Shown: positions 8,880 to 20,556 of the stretch, one piece after another
How positions within the stretch are numbered: the stretch's first letter is position 1
How the letters are laid out: each line of letters opens with the position of its first letter
From: Halichoerus grypus
Taxonomy: Eukaryota > Chordata > Mammalia > Carnivora > Phocidae
Length of the DNA stretch: 64,000 bases
Assembly (NCBI RefSeq): GCF_964656455.1
Contig: NC_135717.1
Coordinates: 151,331,793 to 151,395,792 of the forward strand
Direction of reading: 5' to 3'
Notes under the pieces: generated by a model
What the model saw: only the letters and a program-made list of their open reading frames with translations
Told to the model about the DNA's origin: nothing
Database searches by the model: none
Program-made: the position numbers and the translations under genes

Positions 8880-11377
8880 AATTCTAGAACTTAAAACCAA
8901 TGAAATTTTTATCCAGGCATATACTATCTCAAGTTAGAAAATTTGTCTCTTAAAAGAAAAAAAGTCAAGATACCAATTTAATAGGTAAAAATGTTAACTT
9001 TAAGTATCAACTAAGTTTTAAGTGAGTTGTTACTTGCGTCCCGGAAGTTCTATAGTCTGGGTAAAATGCATTCTTCCCAGCTTCTGAGACATTAGGCAAG
9101 CCAGAACAGATAATGATGTCCACATGTTACTCTCAAGAGAGAAGATAATACTCAGGAAGCTTGGTAAAATAATCATCTAACCAAATGTTGGCATAGTCCA
9201 TGGTTTTATTTTCACTTCTAAGAAAAGCAGCAACTTGACCTTTTTAAGGGACTTGAATGTAAAAATCTCAAAGTAGATTAGCATTTACATGTACGAAGTG
9301 ACGTCACATCATTCATTTGACACAAGATAGTCAACTAAAACCAAGGAACATTCAAATGGCAAAAAGAAGTGCAATAAACAAATAAATATAGAGGCCCTAC
9401 ACAGAGATGCCCAACATGATTGTGAAAACTATCATGGATTTGGATGTACTTCAGCTTGAATTTCCCCTTGGAAAATTGAACTTAGAACGTATTCATCTAC
9501 GGCACATAGCAAGTTAGACTGATCTAAATTCCTAAAAAGACTATTCTAGCCAAAAAGAGAAAGTCCTCTGGGAGAAAAAAAAAAAGGTTAAGATTTGCAT
9601 GTCAAATTGCATTTATTTTCTGAAGGAGATAACATAAGAAGCTTCTCATTATCTTGTGTTCTTATCCATTTGTTTAGTAAATACTTGTTTTTCCCTAAAT
9701 GAGGAGGAAGCAATCTTCAGCTTAGATAATATTTACAGTTTGATTCGGTTGAATTAATTGAATATGAAAGCCAAGGCTTCTTTACTGGCTTTAATGCTTG
9801 TGTTGAAAGCATTCCATATTTGCATATTTTGTAGTAGGGGCCTCTTCTCTACATCTTTTCATCCAGCGCAATGTAGGAAAACATTTCCATCTTCTGGAAA
9901 CCAATTTGAGTTTTGACTGTGCATCTGACCTTCCAACTCAAAGAATGGTCTCCGAGCTGTTTTTAATGTCTGGCCCCACTGGTTACTGCATGAGTCAATT
10001 TCAAACTGTAAAGCAATAGTCAGAGACACAGCCTTAGAGCACTCAAGGAAGGGTTCTTTTCATGGCTTTCTGCCTTGCGGAAACAAAGCTGTCCTTGCAA
10101 TATGGAGCGGGTAGGGACCGGAGTCAAGAGCACTTGTATCTTTAAGCAAAAAAAAAAAAAAAAAAAAGTAAGTCAACTAGATTGAGAGAAAGAGCTCCTT
10201 CCTCAAGACATTCACTTCAGAGAAGTCCTGGGGGAGGCAGGAATTTCAAGTTAGAAAGAGGGTAATAAGAGCACTCTAGTTACATAGTCCAACTAAGGAC
10301 GAAAATCTGCCAGATAATTTAGCCCAGAGGATTTAGCTAAACAGTTAAACTCTTAACAGAAGCTTTATTTAGGCTCATTCAAACAAACATGATCAGCAGA
10401 CAGGTCTTTTTTAAAGAAAGTTCTCTTTCATCCCACTAAAAAGAAGGAACACATTAAAACCAAAACAGGAACTACTTTGGCAATATATGTGTAAAAAAAA
10501 TAAGCACCCTATGGGGCTCTTTTTAAACTGGCCAGAGTGCACAGAGACATCTTTGAAAAGGAAACTTCTGGGGGAAAACACATTTTTCTTGATTTCATAA
10601 ACACTCATTGTTTAATCAATCATCTGAAGAAAGTGCAAACTTATGATTACGTCTCCCCAACTCCTAAACAGATGAGCTCTTTTAAGTCACCTCCTGCCCC
10701 CTATCTCCCCCCCTTACTTAGGGAGGCAGGAGAAGTGACCTGAAAACCAACCTGCAGAGGAGCAAGAAGTGACCCAGGAGGTCCTCATTTTCAAACTGCA
10801 TACATGTTAGGCTGCGTCCCTAACTGATGGCACAGGAAGCTGAGTTTTGCCTAGGTGTGGATGCAGTGTATTCACAGGTTGTTTGAATTTCATGAGCAGT
10901 GGATAACCTACTCCCTATCCCCTCTTCTCCAGCCCAAGGCGGTCATGTAATTTTAATCAGGACTCTTAGAACCTCCTGTGACCGACCGATTGTAGCTTCC
11001 ATTCTCACCAATTGTTCAGATATGGCCAAAGAGGCGCTATTTATATAGTTTTCTACATTTACTCCAAAGGGAAAAGTTATGAGCCTTAAACAGGATCAAG
11101 ATATATTTATGCAAAGTCGAGGCACCTTGACATGAAGCAAATATTTAATAGATTTTTAAAAAAATAAATGAAAGTCCTAATGAGCCATGTAAAGAAAGTA
11201 GGAAGAATTTTTTACTAAGAATTTGGGTTTGGAGAACGTTGCTATGAATAAGCAATGCATTTACTTTTGAGCTTCTTGGCGTCCGGGGAAGAAGAAACAC
11301 AACCAAGTACATTGCTTTTGCTAACTTAAAAAAAAAAGGTGCTATCAAAAGAAAAAACATTTATTAGTGTTAAACTC
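8880..11377. other. No gene seen; repeat-free stretch
   Basis: About 2.5 kb with no recognisable interspersed repeat. It contains an A21-type run near 10147-10167 and another near 9576-9585. ORFs at 10411-10608 and 10537-10743 look random. Long repeat-free sequence upstream of a regulated gene is a reasonable place for enhancers. Confidence 0.55.
9590..9830. promoter_or_regulatory. Candidate element with two octamer sites
   Basis: Two perfect octamers (ATTTGCAT, POU-factor site) at 9593-9600 and 9818-9825, in repeat-free sequence between 8.9 and 11.4 kb. Octamers occur by chance every few tens of kb, so the pair is suggestive only. Function is inference. Confidence 0.3.
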
Positions 11378-11416
11378 TATATATAGAACATATATAGAAT
11401 ATATGTTCTATATATA
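11378..11416. repeat. Perfect palindrome, 17-bp arms
   Basis: Arms 11378-11394 (TATATATAGAACATATA) and 11400-11416 are exact inverse complements around a 5-base loop (11395-11399). It lies in a longer TA-rich block to about 11455. Confidence 0.95.
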
Positions 11417-11491
11417 TATAGAATATGTATAATATAGAACAGTTTTACATAATTTTATAAAACATTCAGGGAAACATGGTTCAGGTAGTAC

Positions 11492-11726
11492 TTTTTTTTT
11501 TTAAGATTTTACTTGTTTGAGAGAGAGAGAGAGCGAGAGTGCGGAGAGAGGCAGATGGGGAGAAAGGGAGAAAATCCCAAGTGGACTCCACACTCAGCGG
11601 AGCCAGACATGGGGCTCGATCTCACAACTTTGAGATCATGACCCTGAGATCACGACCCAGAGATCACCGACCTGAGCTGAAACCAAGAGTCGGACACTTA
11701 ACCGACTGAGCCAGCTAGGTGCCCCA
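11492..11726 (-). mobile_element. Can-SINE with triplicated B-box module
   Basis: Reverse-oriented older Can-SINE: T-rich start, 'agattttacttgtttgag', GA repeat, 'ctgagctgaaaccaagagt', then 'gagccagctaggtgcccc'. Three 14-bp tandem units (11632-11645, 11646-11659, 11660-11673; each GAGATCA-C-GACC-like) stand where the family has one. Target duplication not readable with confidence. Confidence 0.9.
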
Positions 11727-11814
11727 ACCAGCAGTGCATTCTTGATTTGACTCTCCCAATGAGAGCTGAGAACAAGTTCACTGGTAAACGTCAGATGTAT
11801 GTGTTTTATGGTAT

Positions 11815-12360
11815 TCATAAATTCATTCCACAAATTTGATTGACTAGTAAGGTAATGGCTAAGCACTGGAGATACATCCACAAACAGAAAAGACCTGTCC
11901 CACACTTAACGGAATCTGGAGGGAGACTGAAATTAAGTAAGTAGCAAAAATTAAGTACATATCTGCCACTCTGAAAATCCGCTGTGAAAGAAAAACACAG
12001 GACCTATGAAAGTCGAACCTAGTTGATGGGATCATCAAAGAAATCTTTCCCACAACAGCGTCTTTAGTCAGAAGTCTGAGGATGAGTAGGAATTAAGCTG
12101 GGTGGGGTCTGGGGGCAGGAGAGTTGCTCTGTAGACTAAGAAGGTGAATTTACAAAGGACACAGAACTGTGCCTAAAGCAGAACCCTGTGGTCCTAGTAG
12201 GGAGAGTAAGGGTAGAGACCAAAGATAGGTCTGGGAAAATAGGTGAGGTCAGAGCCTGAGGCACCTTGTAGACTGCATTTAAAAATGTTAATCTTATCCA
12301 AAGAATAAGGAAGATGTCACCCTAGAATTTTAAGCAAAGCAGTGACAGACAGATTTGCAC
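11815..12360 (-). repeat. L2 LINE relic
   Basis: Antisense L2 3' region: 'attcattccacaaatttg', 'gagatacatccacaaacaga', and further along 'ctgtggtcctagtaggg' and 'ttttaagcaaagcagtgaca'. Several short ORFs inside are incidental. Confidence 0.65.
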
Positions 12361-12575
12361 ATTAAGAGTTATACCTGCTAAGCACTGGGGAAATGGGTAT
12401 TCTGGTATTATGATGAAAATTAGAAAGTGAAGATCCATTTCTACAAAATTCTCTCTCTTATTTCCTTTATAGGAGAGCTATAAGAGTATCTGTAACCAAG
12501 GCCACATCTCTTAAGAAGGTTCTTTAGATCTGGTCAAATGCTCAATACTATACTTGAAGCCCCAGAAATCTAGAT

Positions 12576-12775
12576 CAGTGACAGGCAAACATTTTTATGA
12601 AGAACTTGATAGTATATATTTTTGACTCTGTGGGCAAGAAGATACTTGTTCCAATTCCTTATCCCTACACAGAAGCAGCCATAGACAATACAGGCATGGT
12701 TGTGTTACAATAAAACTTTATTTACAAAGCAGGAGGTAATGGACTTGGCTCTTAGCAATACTTTGCCTATCTCTG
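12576..12775 (-). mobile_element. hAT-Charlie miniature element
   Basis: Starts CAGTGACAGGCAAAC and ends with the decayed inverse (GCCTATCTCTG). The interior has 'gcagccatagacaataca' and 'acaataaaactttatttac', typical of an abundant hAT-Charlie MITE. The 8-bp duplication expected of hAT is visible: ATCTAGAT (12568-12575) and ACCTAGAT (12776-12783), 7 of 8 matching. A relative lies at 48540-48717 in the other orientation. Confidence 0.85.
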
Positions 12776-12965
12776 ACCTAGATCAAGAAACATTAAAGAG
12801 GTAATCTTGACAGAGATTTTGGAGGATATGATAACCATCTAAGCAAACAAACCTTTAATGGGATAACTGTACTCTCTTTGGGCTTTGATTATGAGCACTG
12901 CATTGTGATAGGACTATATATTAGGGACAAAAATGCACCTTCTGTGAGCTGAAAGAATTTACCTT

Positions 12966-13160
12966 TATTTATTTAAAGATTTTATTTATTTATTTATTTG
13001 TCAGAGAGAGAGAGCGAGCACAAGCAGGGGGAGTGGCAGGCAGAGGGAGAAGCAGGCTCCCTGCTGAGCAAGGAGCCTTATGAGACTAGAACCCAGGACC
13101 CTGGGATCATGACCTGAGCCCAAGGCAGACGCTTAACCAACTGAGCCACCCAGGTGTCCC
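12966..13160 (-). mobile_element. Can-SINE
   Basis: Reverse-oriented, near full length. Exact 16-bp duplication TGAAAGAATTTACCTT at 12950-12965 and 13161-13176. Head reads 'gccacccaggtgtccc'. Confidence 0.95.
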
Positions 13161-13464
13161 TGAAAGAATTTACCTTGTGAACAAAATGATCATCCACGTA
13201 GATTGTGAAGAATATATGCTCCTTAGAGGCAGGGAGTTATGTCTGTTCTGTTCAGTTGGTTTTTTGTTTGTTTGTTTGTTTTTTAATCCCCTAGCTGAGT
13301 CCTTGGATCCTCAAGTTTTGTCTATAGGATAATATGCTCAGAAATGTAATGTTCAGTTATAAAATGAACGTTTGGTTAATGACTTTTCAGCAATAAAACT
13401 CTTCAAAAATCATATGACTATTGGGTAACTTTTTATTCCCAGTATTGATAAAAAACAAAATTCA

Positions 13465-13845
13465 ACCTAGTAGATCTAATTGGCTTTATTAAGCGATTCA
13501 TGAACCAGAAAATAGGGAGAGGCTCCCTAGGAGTTGTGCAAAATGGAAGGTTTTTATAGAAGGAGGGTGGGGCAAGAAGTTATTAGCAAAAGAAAAGAAA
13601 AGATTGTTTCCAGCGAAGTCACTTTCCCTTAGGGGGAAAGGCAGGCTGTCTTACTAGGTGGATTACCTCATCTTCCTTTGGTGGAGGGGAGGGATGGAGA
13701 GGGCCCGCGTGACCTCATTGGTGCAGCTTAGAAAATTCCTGATCGACAGGTTAAGACTACATGTCTAGGGGTGGGTGGAATGCTGCTAGGTTAGTATTAA
13801 GCCCTTTGGTGACATAGCCTAAGTGACTCCATTTTGGACCTGTGG
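13465..13845. repeat. LTR-type repeat, family unresolved
   Basis: Resembles a mammalian retroviral-type LTR from memory: 'ggctttattaagcgattcat', 'ttattagcaaaagaaaag', 'ggattacctcatcttcct' and 'tgactccattttggacc'. No internal viral genes adjoin, so it would be a solo LTR. Exact ends not determined. Confidence 0.45.
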
Positions 13846-13849
13846 TTTC

Positions 13850-14476
13850 ATTTGTAACAGTATAAAGAAAAATATTACCCAGAACACACTAAGTACATAT
13901 AAGACAGTGCGTCAATATTACAATTTCAGACAAAAAATAAACAAAAAAACACTCACTAATTCACTCGGCAGAGTTTTGTCATCAGAGGACCATAGGGAGC
14001 GAATTTAAATTGGATGGCCTATTTGATGAACCTAAATGTGCTTGCTTTGCCTGTGGGCACCAAGCAAGAGATGGAGACACACCATCTTCATTTCTTAAAT
14101 CCTTTGGTCTGTTGTGTGCATGTGACACCTCCACACAGTTTGCATTGTTTGTGTTTTTCTTTTATTTTTGCTCTAGAGATAAGTTTTCAAGCTTATTATA
14201 AGCAAAACTTGACATCCATACTAATGAGTTCCACCAAAAGGTTAAAAAAAATCTGTGAAGAAAATAATGCAGAAAGAAAAGGGAGCTTTCCGATGTCAAA
14301 CTCCCTCACTTCTTACCCGTACATACATCACCCACAATTGTCGAAAACCGGCCTCCGTGCTTTGGAGCCAAAACATAACCAAAGAAAACAGAGTTTGGGA
14401 TAAAGAGGAACGATAGCTTTTTCGCTTTGCAGGGCAAAGGAGGCTGCAGCAGGCTACGGCCTTCAAAAGCTACAAG
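13850..14476. other. No gene seen
   Basis: ORFs of 61-129 codons (13823-14008, 14010-14201, 14014-14403) overlap each other in different frames and show no protein family features. Confidence 0.5.
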
Positions 14477-14526
14477 CCCCCCCACACACACCCCCCCCAG
14501 GGAGCTTACGGCCGGGGGGGTGGGCA
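14477..14526. repeat. C-run / G-run inverted pair
   Basis: Two C-runs (14477-14483 and 14491-14498, separated by a short CA repeat) face a G-run with a trailing GGG (about 14514-14524) across a 15-bp spacer. This gives an imperfect hairpin and possible i-motif/G-quadruplex structures. Confidence 0.7.
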
Positions 14527-14694
14527 GTTACAGGGAAATACAGGATCTAGCTGGTTTGGGCAGGAATTGTGTATGTGCTGCCAGCCTCATTAGTGGTTTT
14601 GAGGGTGGTACCGGGTTCCTGAAACAAAGACTAAGAAGGGAGGAGGGGAGGTTTGCAGAAGAGAGGAAGAAGGTTACTTTAAAATTGAGCTTTG

Positions 14695-14901
14695 CGGGGC
14701 ACCTGGGTGGCTTAGTGGGTTAAGCTTTCAGCTCAGGTCATGATCCCGGGGTCCTGGGATCCAGCCCCCGGTCAGCTCCCCGCTCAGTGTGGAGTCTGCT
14801 TCTCCCTCTCCCTCTGCTCCTCCCCCAGCTTGTGCTCTCTCCCTCTCTCTCTCTCAAGTAAAATAAATAAAATATTTTAAAAACTAAATAAATAAATTTT
14901 A
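14695..14901 (+). mobile_element. Can-SINE
   Basis: Forward, full length: 'gcacctgggtggcttag', 'ggtcatgatcccgg', tail with AAATAAATAAA. 12-bp duplication AAAATTGAGCTT at 14681-14692 and 14902-14913. The tail has grown to about 40 A/T-rich bases. Confidence 0.93.
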
Positions 14902-15087
14902 AAAATTGAGCTTCACTGAAGCATTAGTGCAGCCATTTTGATTTTTGTTCAACTTTATGCTTTTAAGTGGTTTCATTATCTGGTCATCTCTTCCTCCTTT
15001 GGTGAGTACAATAAACCTTCACTGGATCACTGTTTGCTTACTTTCAAATTCCTTACTATTTTTTATGCAAACTTACTTTTATTACAG

Positions 15088-15157
15088 GTGTGTGTGTGAA
15101 TATATACATATATATGGAGTTGTGTATATATATACACACACATATACACACACATTT
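15088..15157. repeat. TG/TA/CA compound repeat with inverted symmetry
   Basis: TG run, TATA stretches, then CA runs. The two ends are roughly inverse complements and could form a hairpin. Confidence 0.8.
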
Positions 15158-15378
15158 TTTTAAAAAATCTTTGAAAATTGTTTGGGTATCTTAGGATAAG
15201 ATGTAATACATAATAATTTTTCCTATTAAAATTAATGGATAGTTTCATTTTTTACTTTAAAGACTTAACAGCAGGGCTTGTAGAAGTGAATTAACATTGT
15301 TAACCAACGTTTAGGTCACTTGGTTTCCTTTGTAATCCAATGTATCTTAATTTATGTATTTATAAAAATATTGTTCTG

Positions 15379-15576
15379 GGGCACCTGGGTGGCTCAGTCG
15401 GTTAAGCGTCTGCCTTCAGCTCGGGTCATGATCCCTAGGTCCTGGGATTGAGCCCCGCATCCGGCTCCCTGCTCAGTGGAGAGCCTGCTTCTCCCTCTCT
15501 CTCTGCCTGCCACTCTGCCTGCTTGTGCTTTCTCTCTCTGTGTCAAATAAATAAATAAAATCTTTAAAGAATATAT
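15379..15576 (+). mobile_element. Can-SINE
   Basis: Forward, full length, arctoid-type body ('cactctgcctgcttgtgc', 'gtcaaataaataaataaa'). Exact 11-bp duplication ATATTGTTCTG at 15368-15378 and 15577-15587. Confidence 0.95.
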
Positions 15577-15589
15577 ATATTGTTCTGAG

Positions 15590-16764
15590 GAAGAGTTCAT
15601 AGATTTTAGACTGCAAAAGGGGTCCATGGTATGAAAAACAACCTCTGGATCTTGATTTTAGATCTAGATCACCGTGTATCTTACATATAATAGGGGCTCA
15701 ATAACTATTTCTTGAAAACCAAGTGATCATTAACCCATAGCAACAATATTGGTTTCATTAAAAAAGACACTAAACTATTCAGACAAAACTTGTTTGAAGA
15801 GCATCATGGTAGAACCAATGGCATAAAACACCTTGTCTTCTAGATCGCAAAAGATGCTGAGCTTGTTTCTTATGGCGGAAGAACATAAGGAACGCTAAAT
15901 CAGTATCCAATATTTGGATAGATGCTTCAAAGGAGAATCGAGGACAAAGAATGTTTTTAATGACATCCAGGAGTGGAATTTGCTCAAAGAAGTCCATAAC
16001 TACCCAGTATTGTGACTATTTTGCTCACCAGTAATCCACAGCACTTAACACCGTGTTTGGTAAAGTGTGGCATCAATACAATATTTGAAGAATAAATGAA
16101 CCCCGATTGAGATTCTGTGGCAGTAAAAGCGTTGAGGGAAGATGAAAAACCTTGAATCAATATCAAAATCATACGGCTTGGCTAAGTGGTACCTTCCTAT
16201 GGAATCAAAGATTGATGAGAGGTCAATAAATATTGCAGGAGTCTTCATTTATTTTTAACTATATCCACCGTCAAAGCCCCCACAGAGTAAGAAGTATCAA
16301 AAGGGTCAGCAGGAGAACAGTGGTGCAGAATATTAAATGGAGAAGCCAGACCTGCAACTCACTAAGAAGAAAGCTGGCTCAGAATGTGGGGCGTCTGTGG
16401 AGGGGACTGATTGAAGGAGGCACATGAGAAAGTTACCCTTTTTGAAGATAGACGTGGACATTGACTCTGTCCTAGGAGAGTTGAGTACAGAACTTTGTGG
16501 AGATTGGACTCTTCAGAGCAGGACTTGGAGAGCTGGAGCAGCTGAAGAGTTTACCCTTGGCACTTCAGCTGAATGCAGTTAATTAATTGGTTATGCCTTA
16601 ATGCATTAGGTTTGTCAGTTCTTAAGATAGCATGCTATTGTGTCTTCTGAAGGAATGAGCTAGAGCCACATATACCACTGGTTTGGAGTTCCTTCCCAGA
16701 CTTTTAAGCAAAGAAAGCAGACTGAAGGAGAATAAAATAAAAACGGACTATGCTCTACATAGAG
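15590..16764. other. No gene seen; weak L2 remnants
   Basis: An L2-like 3' end is likely at about 15665-15720 ('ataataggggctcaataa') and another at about 16030-16105. Two minus-strand ORFs (15997-15779 and 16248-16045) look somewhat protein-like but match nothing I know and are not joined by a clear frame. Confidence 0.4.
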
Positions 16765-16818
16765 TGTTTGTGTGTGCATATGTGTGTGTTCATGTAAACA
16801 CACATACACACACACAGC
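16765..16818. repeat. TG/CA hairpin
   Basis: A TG-rich arm (16765-16790) faces a CA-rich arm (16797-16818) across a 6-base loop. The arms are near-perfect inverse complements. Confidence 0.8.
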
Positions 16819-17401
16819 TCAAAGAATTCTATGTGCACAGGGAAAGTCCGAGGTTAACATCAAATGTGTACTCCTCTGAGGTTATGGTTGGAAAGGCGGG
16901 GATTTATTTATTTTATATACCGTGAATACTGGCTTTCCAGCTAACAGACTGCTACATCATAAACAAAATCAAATCCACTTGGACTACACTGAAAAAATAA
17001 AAACCAGTAGAAGAAAAGTTAAGAAATGTGTAGAGCTACAAGAGTTAGAATGGGTAGAAAAACTTTCTTAAATAAGTTAGGAAAATAAGCATCCATAAAG
17101 GAAAAGATTAATACATATGACCATATATATATATGTTGTTTCTGAATAAGAATCTTCATAAAGCTGATACGAATGATGGGTAAAAAAAAGAGTGACATGT
17201 GACAAATAAAAGATTAATATTAACATTAAGTATGGTAAATAAAAATTAAAATGTAATAAGTTAAATTAGTATCTTAACACAAATTAATATCATACAAGGT
17301 GAAAACAAGCGAACAAGAGAAAACTAGGAAAAACATAGGAACAGGCAATTTATTTGAGAACAAAGGAAAGTGGATCACAGTTACAGAAGATGTGCAGTCT
17401 T

Positions 17402-17598
17402 TTTTTTTTTTTTTTAAAGATTTGTATTTATTTGACAGAGAGACACAGCGAGAGAGGGAACACAAGCAGGGGGAGTGGGAGAGGGAGAAGCAGGCTTCCC
17501 ACGGAGCAGGGAGCCCGATGTGGCCTTGATCCAAGGACCCTGGGATCACGACCTGAGCCAAAGGCAGATGCTTAACAACTGAGCCACCCAGGCGCCCC
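17402..17598 (-). mobile_element. Can-SINE
   Basis: Reverse, full length. Exact 17-bp duplication AGAAGATGTGCAGTCTT at 17385-17401 and 17599-17615. The T-run (tail) is pure, suggesting youth. ORFs read across it are artefacts. Confidence 0.96.
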
Positions 17599-17820
17599 AG
17601 AAGATGTGCAGTCTTATTAGTAGTCAGGAAAATGCAAAACAAAACAATATGCCATTTATTACCTATCAGATTGATGAATATTAAAAGATTAATGATGTCC
17701 AGTGCTCATAAGTCTATAAGGAAATGACATTTCTGATACTTTGTTTATGGAAGTACAATTAGCTACAATCTTTTTAGAAAGTAACTGGTCAAATTTATTC
17801 ATTAAAAATATGCTTACACA

Positions 17821-18014
17821 GGGCGCCTGGGTGGCTCAGTTGGTTAAGCGACTGCCTTCAGCTCAGGTCATGATCCTGGAGTCCCTGGATCGAGTCCCGC
17901 ATCAGGCTCCCTGCTCAGCGGGGAGTCTGCTTCTCCCTCTGACCCTCCCCCCTCTCATGTGCTCTCTCTCATTCTCTCTCTCCCAAATAAATAAATAAAA
18001 TCTTTAAAAAAAAA
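17821..18014 (+). mobile_element. Can-SINE
   Basis: Forward, full length with intact head GGCGCCTGGGTGGCTCAG and a pure A tail. Exact 17-bp duplication AAAAATATGCTTACACA at 17804-17820 and 18015-18031. It lies 222 bp from the preceding oppositely oriented SINE (heads facing each other). Confidence 0.96.
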
Positions 18015-18309
18015 AAAAATATGCTTACACATTGACATCCCACTTTTGACAATCTCTTACACTGTCCACAAAACACACAGAAGGCAACACACCAACTGAG
18101 GAGCTCTCAATTCTTATAAATGTCATTTTCTTGAGTTCACCATCGGAGTTGAGGGGAGTTCTTGCAGAGAACAGTGCTAAGTCAGGATAAGTTTAAAGCA
18201 GAACTGTTGACCTATACCCCTAAGAGATGGAAAGAAGCAGGAAGGTCTAGCTCCTAGATACTTAGGGGTTATGGCCAGCATCTCTATTCTGGGAAATCCC
18301 TCCAATACT

Positions 18310-18790
18310 CCCTCATGTCCCTATTCTCCCATTTCCATCCACAGGTGCAGGAGCAGCCATGACTATGTGCCTAAGCTCGGCCAATGAGTCCATTTGCTGG
18401 GATTTTTGGACTTGGAAATACTGGAAATTAAGGTGGTTTCTCTTCTGTAGTGGTGAGTGTTGCAAGTAAAATCTTGAAACCAGTGGCAGTCAGTTTTCTC
18501 CTACTCTGTAAAGAAGACCATTCTAGAGAAAGAAAAAACACAAAGAGAAACAGAAGTGAAAGGCATAGAGAACATCCTGGGAACATTTAAGTGTCTGAAC
18601 TGAGTTGTTCTGCTGCATTCTGGCCCTTCTTGTCACTTGGCCATTCACCTTCTCCTTAGATTCTGTGAGAGACCCCAAAAGCCTTCCAGTAAGTTCCTTT
18701 TTTTTTCTGCTTAAGCTAGTTTAACTTGTTATTATCCCTTGTAACCAACAGCATCCTAAATAACAAAGACTTCTCATTCAATAATTAACT
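18310..18790 (+). repeat. Ancient interspersed repeat, family unresolved
   Basis: Motifs 'gcctaagctcggccaatga', 'ttctgcttaagctagttt' and 'cttgtaaccaacagcatcct' match a recurrent mammalian LTR-like repeat whose end reads 'cttgcaaccaaaagagtcct' in other copies. Another likely copy is at 31905-32465. Confidence 0.4.
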
Positions 18791-20540
18791 TCTTGGTAAG
18801 AATACGAAATATGCTGCTGCACCTGCAGACCATGAGCTAATGATTATAAGTATATAGTGAAGGTAGATATATGTCCTTGTCACTTCACTTGAGCTCTGGC
18901 ATTCCCGCGCCCCTGTCCCCACAACCCTGCCCTGAAGCTCATTGCTCAATTCTACTTCATTTTTTTAGGACTAACTTTTTCAGGAAAGAAGGAGAAGACA
19001 AAAAGAAGGATTCTTAGGGTTTCCCACAGATCATCAAGTGTGCATACGGTTGAGATCAAAGAAGCATGTCCCTCATTCTGTCAGCCGCTAACCTACTGCT
19101 GAACACCAAGAGACACTCTACTGGTCTGGACTATTACAGCTATTTACACTGTTTGTATTCTTAGTTGTGTATTTTAAAATTTGTTTTCATAATGGATTGT
19201 TTTAAAGCAAAAGTGCCAGAAACTCTGCTGTGGAAAAAGATCCTAATAAGGAACATAGATTTGACGGCATGAACATTTGAAACCTCTAGCCAAAAACCCA
19301 AAGGAAAAAAAAAAAACACTAATGACAACGAGGCAAAAATATCTGTAAAAGTTTAACGGAGCTGAGATCCTTAAGGGACTGGGCTAGACAGAATAAACAA
19401 AGAGCTGTCATTTTCCGAGGTTTCCATTTACCTAAAAGGGCCAGTGTTCAGGGAACTTCGCCACGTTAACACTGTATAGACAAAGGAGCAAGAATAGGTG
19501 ACTACAGATAATCACATCTGAAAAGACTCCTTTCGGTGTCTGTCCTGTGCCCAAAGAGACCACATAAGGAATTGTTATATCCCAAATGATAAATAATGTG
19601 GAAAACCCACTTTAACACACACACAGGACACGAAGTGAGAGCCCTCACCTTTGGCCAGTGAGCAGCCTCAGGGACTCTTCCCAGAGGCCGTAGGGCTATT
19701 TGCATTTCTCCCCAGAGGGGCAATTTCACCCGTGGTCTTCCTAAACTACCCGGATGTTTATTTTTAACTTGCGTCTCTGGGGTTCTCCGGCCGGCCAGCA
19801 AGAGGATATAATTTGCAGCACAGGAAGGAAGGCTACGGAGCTACCTTTGGGGCAGACCCTAGTCTCTGAGGTGCTACTTCCTCTTTCCCAACCGTTAAAA
19901 GTGAACCATTAAAAGGAGATTAAAATAAGCTAAAAATTTAATTAACAAAGTAATGAGATCATCAGAACCAGCAGATATAATCAAAACAGTACAGAACCAC
20001 CCCCAGCCAGGCCTAACTCAGGAATAACTGAAGTCAATGCGACTGGTCCTGGGTAACCAATACGACATGCAGGCAGGGGACAGGCACACAGGGATGTTTC
20101 TTGACCAGGATTATAAAGTGAGGTCCCGAGGCCTCAAGTCTCAGGCCCCAGAGTGCTCCCTTTGGCTAGCCTAACGGCTTATGCACTCTGATTTACCGAG
20201 AGGCTCAAATGCTGTTTGCAAGTACCCTGCACTCTCCCTTGACCCCTAAGGCGTCACAGGCAGATTTCAGAAACACTTGTGTGTTCCCGTGAAAAGTGGG
20301 CTTTATATACCAATGGTACAAACGGCCATCCCATTTTAGATTCAGCTCTTGGGGAATAATAATCTGGTCTACATCCAAATCTGTATGCATACAAATTCCA
20401 GGTCCATAAATGATTTCTTTATAGTGTTAAAACATAAACTCAGGCATATTAAAAATTTTCAGAGTTTATTTGAACAAAAATCCATTCAAATAGGGCAGTA
20501 CCAGACCTGAAGTGGTTAAGAGTCCTCCACCATCAGAAGC
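18790..20540. other. No gene seen
   Basis: Mostly unique sequence. One octamer ATTTGCAT lies at 19698-19705. The ORF at 19801-19502 minus (99 codons) has no recognisable domain. Confidence 0.5.
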
Positions 20541-20556
20541 TAGGAGCTAGACTTTT

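Noticed and set aside
10141..10170. Long A-run as the tail of a processed pseudogene
   Set aside because: No flanking duplication and no protein-like sequence upstream.
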